From positions 17,784,001 through 17,848,000 of the forward strand of contig CM065378.1 of assembly GCA_033060915.1 (NCBI GenBank): a stretch of 64,000 nucleotides of DNA, read 5' to 3'. Within the stretch, counting starts at the first letter, position 1. Each line of letters starts with the position of its first letter. Below are positions 59,751-64,000 of the stretch, piece after piece. Below the pieces are notes generated by a model. It was not told the origin of the DNA. It saw nothing but the letters and a program-made list of their open reading frames with translations, and did not search any database. Both the position numbers and the translations under genes were made by a program. This stretch comes from Euryodendron excelsum. Its lineage: Eukaryota; Streptophyta; Magnoliopsida; Ericales; Pentaphylacaceae.

Positions 59751-62700
59751 ATGCCTCCAAAGAAGTCGGCACAAGAACGCCTCGACGAGATAGAGGTGGA
59801 ATTTGAAAGGCTAAGACGTGAGACGGCGGAAAGCTTGGCCCGGTTCGGTGATCGCCTAGACCTAGTGGAAGTAAGCACGGCTGCTGATACGCCACGGGCT
59901 AGTGTCACCATTGGCGGGCTCGCTGACACGGAAGAGCTTTGGGATGAGGTGAAAGAGTTGAGAGGCGAGTTGGAAGAAATCAACACCAAGCTAAACTTGC
60001 TAATGCGGGCAGTTGGTAACTCGGCCCCTCACACCTCCATCTTTGACACGGCAAAGGTACGCGTTCCAGAACCCCGCGCCTACGGTGGAGCACGGGATGC
60101 CAAAGAGTTGGAGAACTATCTCTTTGACATGGATCAATATTTCAAGGCCGTCAAGGCTGACTCGGAAGAAACTAAGGTCACCATGGCTACCATGTATTTG
60201 AGTGGTGATGCCAAACTATGGTGGCGCACGAAGCATGAAGAAATCCTACAGGGCCGCTGCATTATTGACACATGGGAAGACTTAAAGAGGGAATTGAAGG
60301 CCCAATTCTTCCCCGAGAACGTTGAGTACATAGCTCGGCGAAAGCTTAGAGATTTGAAACACACGGGCACTGTGAGGGAATATGTTAAACAATTCTCCGG
60401 GCTAATGTTGGACATCCGGGACATGTCGGAGAAAGATAAAATGTTCTATTTCTTGGAAGGGCTAAAGCCTTGGGCGCGTGCCGAGCTCCAAAGGCAACGA
60501 GTGCAGGACTTGGCATCCGCCCAGGCCGCGACTGAGCGCTTGACTGACTACACCTCCGAAGCTTCGTCCTCCTCCTCGAATAAGAAGAAGGATTCATCGA
60601 GTGGGTCAGGTGGAGGCGGTGGAAAGTTTGTCAAGGCAAACAAGGGACAAAGTGGGGGAGGCGACAGGGGATCTTCTTCCTCCAAGTTCCAACCAAAGTC
60701 CCGGGCGCCCAACATGGCAGGAGATAAGCCCAAGTTTATTAAATGCTTCTTATGTAGCGGTCCCCATAGGGTGTCGGAATGCCCCCATAGACAAGCTTTA
60801 AATGCCTTACAAGCTTCTTTGTCTAGTGGTGATGCGCAGGAACCGGACGAAGAAGAAGAAGTTGAAAGAGCCCCGCGGATGGGTGCCATGCGCTTGCTCA
60901 ATGCCTTGAAGAAGCAAGCTGAAACAAAGAAGGCCTCGCCCAAAGGCCTAATGTTCGTGGATATGCGAATCAATGGCAAGTTGACCAGGGCTATGATTGA
61001 CACCGGTGCCACTCACAACTTCGTGTCAGACACGGAGGCAACACGCTTGGGCCTAAAGCTAGACAAGGACTCAAGCAAGATGAAAGTTGTGAACTCGGCA
61101 GCTCGGCCCATCCAGGGAGTAGCTAAATCGGTGCCAGTAAAGTTACAGAATTGGGAAGGGCATGCCAACTTCACCGCTGTTCCTATGGATGATTTCCAAG
61201 TGATTTTGGGCATGGAGTTTCTGCGGGCCACCAAGGCCATTACAATGCCCTTTGCTAGCTCATTGTGCTTAATGGGGGAGGACCCCTGCCTTGTTCCCAC
61301 TGTGGCTCAATCCTCTAAAGACAAGTTCCTCTCGGCGATGCAACTTAAGAAGGGGGTGAAGCACGGTGAACCAACATTTGTGGCAGCTTTGTCGGTGAAT
61401 GAGGAGATGGAACAAGGACCCGTGCCAGCAGCTATCAAAAGGGTTCTACGTGAATTTTTAGATGTGATGCCCAAAGAACTGCCCAAAACTCTACCTCCAC
61501 GGCACCCGGTGGATCATGAGATTGAGTTGTTACCAGGGGTAAAGCCTCCTGCTCGTGGGCCATATAGAATGGCCCCTCCTGAGCTCGCGGAGCTAAGGAA
61601 ACAATTGAACGAGTTGATTGAAGCGGGCTTCATTCGCCCTTCTAAAACACCATTTGGAGCCCCTGTCTTGTTCCAAAAGAAGCACGATGGGAGTCTGCGG
61701 CTGTGTGTAGACTATCGGGCTCTCAACAAGGTGACGGTGAAGAACAAGTATCCCATCCCACTGATTGCAGATCTCTTTGATCAATTGTGCAATGCCAAGT
61801 TCTTCACTAAGCTCGATTTGCGGTCGGGCTATTATCAAGTGCGCATAGCGGATGGGGATGAACCGAAGACCACTTGTGTGAGCCGGTACGGGGCATTTGA
61901 GTTCTTGGTGATGCCTTTTGGCTTAACTAACGCCCCAGCCACCTTTTGCACATTAATGAACCAGGTGTTTCATGACTACCTGGATAAGTTTGTGGTGGTC
62001 TATCTAGATGACATAGTGGTGTACAGCTCTAGCCTCGAGAGACATGTGGAGCACTTGAGGATGGTGTTCAGGAAGCTACGGGAGAATCACCTCTATGTTA
62101 AGGAAGAGAAGTGCTCCTTTGCACAGGAGCGCATAAAGTTTCTTGGGCACATCATTGAGCAGGGACATATTCGGATGGACATGGACAAAGTGAAGGCAAT
62201 TCAGGAGTGGAAGGCCCCAACTAATGTGTGTCGGAGCTACGCTCTTTCTTAGGGCTAGCCAATTACTATCGGCGGTTCGTTGAAGGGTATTCAAGAAGGG
62301 CCGCCCCCTTGACAGACTTGCTGAAGAAAGATAAAGCCTGGGATTGGTCAAGGGAATGCCAAGGAGCCTTTGCTGACCTGAAAGCGGCCGTGATGAGTGA
62401 TCCAGTCTTGGCCTTACCGGATGTCTCAAAGCCCTTTGAAGTGCAAACCGATGCTTCAGATTTCGCCCTTGGTGGAGTGCTACTTCAAGAGGGTCATCCA
62501 GTTGCTTATGAAAGTCGCAAGCTGAGCGACGCCGAGAAAAGATACACTGCCTAAGAGAAAGAGCTGCTTGCGGTAGTACATTGCCTTCGGGTGTGGAGGC
62601 ACTACTTGCTGGGGTCCAAGTTCATCGTGAAGACTGACAACGTGGCCGTTAGCCACTTCTTAACTCAGCCCAAATTGACCCCAAAACAGGCTCGTTGGCA

Positions 62701-64000
62701 GGAGCATCTTGCTGAGTTTGATTTCAACCTAGAATACAAGGCGGGCTGCACCAATCAGGTGGCAGACGCACTGAGTCGCAGGGCTGAGCTTGCTGCTATC
62801 AAATTAGTGGCGAACCTCACGGCTAGCAAGGTCGCCACAAGCATGCGGGAACGGATCAAGGAGAACTTGTTGAAAGATCCTATGGCCCAAACCATTGTGC
62901 AGCTAGCCAAAGAAGGGAAGACACGCCAGTTTTGGGTTGAGGATGACTTGCTTATGGCCAAAGGAAATCGGGTTTATGTACCCAAAGCTGGTGACCTACG
63001 AAAGGCGCTCCTGCGGGAGTGTCATGACACCTTATGGGCTGGCCACCCAGGGTGGCAGCGAACATTGGCACTATTGAAACAGGGCTACTATTGGCCCCAT
63101 ATGAAAGATGATGTGATGGATTATACGAAGACTTGTCTCACCTGCCAGCAAGACAAGACGGAGCGAGCCAAGACAGCTGGGTTGTTAGAGCCACTTCCCA
63201 CTCCAGGGAGGCCCTAGGAAAGTGTCTCACTGGATTTCATCAGCAATTTGCCGAAGGTTGGAGATCTTAGCTCTATTCTGGTGATAGTAGACCGGTTCTC
63301 CAAATATGCCACATTCATCCCAGCACCAAAGTATTGCCCGGCAGAGGAGACAACTCGTCTATTTTTCAAACACATTGTCAAGTATTGGGGCGTGCCCCAA
63401 AGCATTGTCAGTGACCGGGATTCCAGATTCACAGGGACCTTCTGGTCAGAACTCTTTAAGCTTCTCGGTTCACAGCTCGCCATGTCGTCTAGCTATCATC
63501 CACAAACTGATGGCCAGACGGAACGATTCAATGGGCTACTTGAAGAGTATTTGCGCCATTTTGTCAATGCCAACCAGAGAAATTGGGTGCAATTACTTGA
63601 TGTTGCTCAATTTTGTTTCAATTCTCAGAAGAGTTCTTCCACTAACAAGAGCCCTTTTGAGATTGTTACAGGTCAGCAGCCACTGATGCCCCACACGGTG
63701 GATGGGCCTTACACTGGAAAGTCTCCGAGAGCCTACAACTTCACCAAAGAATGGAAGCGGGGGAATGAAATAGCAAGAGCTTACTTAGAGAAGGCTTCCA
63801 AGAGAATGAAAAAGTGGGCAGATCAAGGAAGAAGACCGCTCGAATTCCAAGTTGGAGACCTGGTGCTAGTAAAGTTGACGCCTGAACAACTCAGATTTCT
63901 TCGCAACCGTGACCGGCGCCTAGTGCGAAAGTATGAGGGACCTGTTCCGGTTGTTGCCAAGATTGGGAAGGCATCTTACAGGGTCGAGCCTCCAGCCTGG
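59751..64000 (+). pseudogene. Gypsy gag-pol polyprotein, three lesions, 3' end outside window
   Basis: Starts MPPKKSAQERLDEIEVEFER; an earlier Met at 59709 overlaps the PBS and is less likely. A coiled-coil N-terminus leads to the retrotransposon gag domain (WWRTKHEEI to DLASAQAATERL) and zinc knuckle CFLCSGPHRVSEC. Then come protease (MIDTGATHNFVSD), RT (VDYRALNKVT, YYQVRIADGDEPKT, YLDDIVVYS), RNase H ([17 protein letters not shown]), the integrase zinc domain (HPGWQRTLALL to CLTCQQ), and the D,D35E core (SLDFISNL, VSDRDSRFTG, YHPQTDGQTERFNGLLEE). Lesions: a 2-base gain in a GT run at about 62224-62231, TAA at 62552-62554 before EKELLAV, and TAG at 63215-63217 just before ESVSLDF. The first part (to 62252) is a single open frame of about 830 codons. 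Confidence 0.95.

Larger units (their letters stand above)
59038..64000 (+). mobile_element. Gypsy-type LTR retrotransposon, nearly intact, cut by the window end
   Basis: 5' LTR, PBS and a gag-protease-RT-RNase H-integrase order identify the Gypsy (Ty3) superfamily. Only three lesions are visible over 4.2 kb of coding sequence, so the copy is young. The integrase C-terminal part with KYEGPVPVVAKIGKASYRVE (GPY/F-type module) suggests a chromovirus, but the region where a chromodomain and the 3' LTR would lie is outside the window. Confidence 0.95.

Noticed and set aside
60548..61012. Minus-strand ORF within Gypsy gag
   Set aside because: Opposite-strand shadow of the gag-pol frame.

Overview
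The window is nuclear DNA from a eudicot plant. It has spliced genes with short GT-AG introns, AT-rich spacers, and several plant transposable element classes (Copia, Gypsy, a LINE, a Harbinger-like element). I see no prokaryotic features, tRNA, rRNA or CRISPR array. The species cannot be fixed from the sequence.

Layout. 1-1775: the 3' end of an LTR retrotransposon that carries an ORF on the opposite strand. 1776-13269 and 14333-27230: two copies of one large tandem segmental duplication. Each copy ends in a complete minus-strand cellulose synthase-like G (CSLG) gene of six exons and 732 codons. Copy B also carries a 1.1-kb insertion and a full-length Harbinger-like element whose left end is missing from copy A. 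30834-34694: an intact 14-exon auxin response factor gene (ARF9/11/18 type, 694 aa, minus strand), with a pair of direct repeats upstream. 37.3-44.2 kb: non-coding spacer. 44.2-57.0 kb: a broken plastid beta-ketoacyl-ACP synthase I (KAS I) locus. Here a nearly full-length pseudogene (53034-56925) and a second copy of its last four exons (44489-45294) lie on either side of a LINE fragment. A Copia element (45471-52506) split that LINE fragment, and a further LTR-type element (47481-49423) split the Copia. 59038-64000: the 5' LTR and most of the gag-pol of a young, nearly intact Gypsy element that runs off the window.

The intact host genes are the two CSLG paralogs (membrane glycosyltransferases of family GT2) and the ARF (a nuclear repressor-type regulator of auxin-responsive genes). 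They are unrelated neighbours, not a pathway. The window's main interest is genome evolution: tandem duplication of a specialised-metabolism enzyme family with uneven divergence, and a nest of insertions four layers deep with target-site duplications that can be read directly. I found no convincing new molecular system; the best candidates for follow-up are listed as findings.
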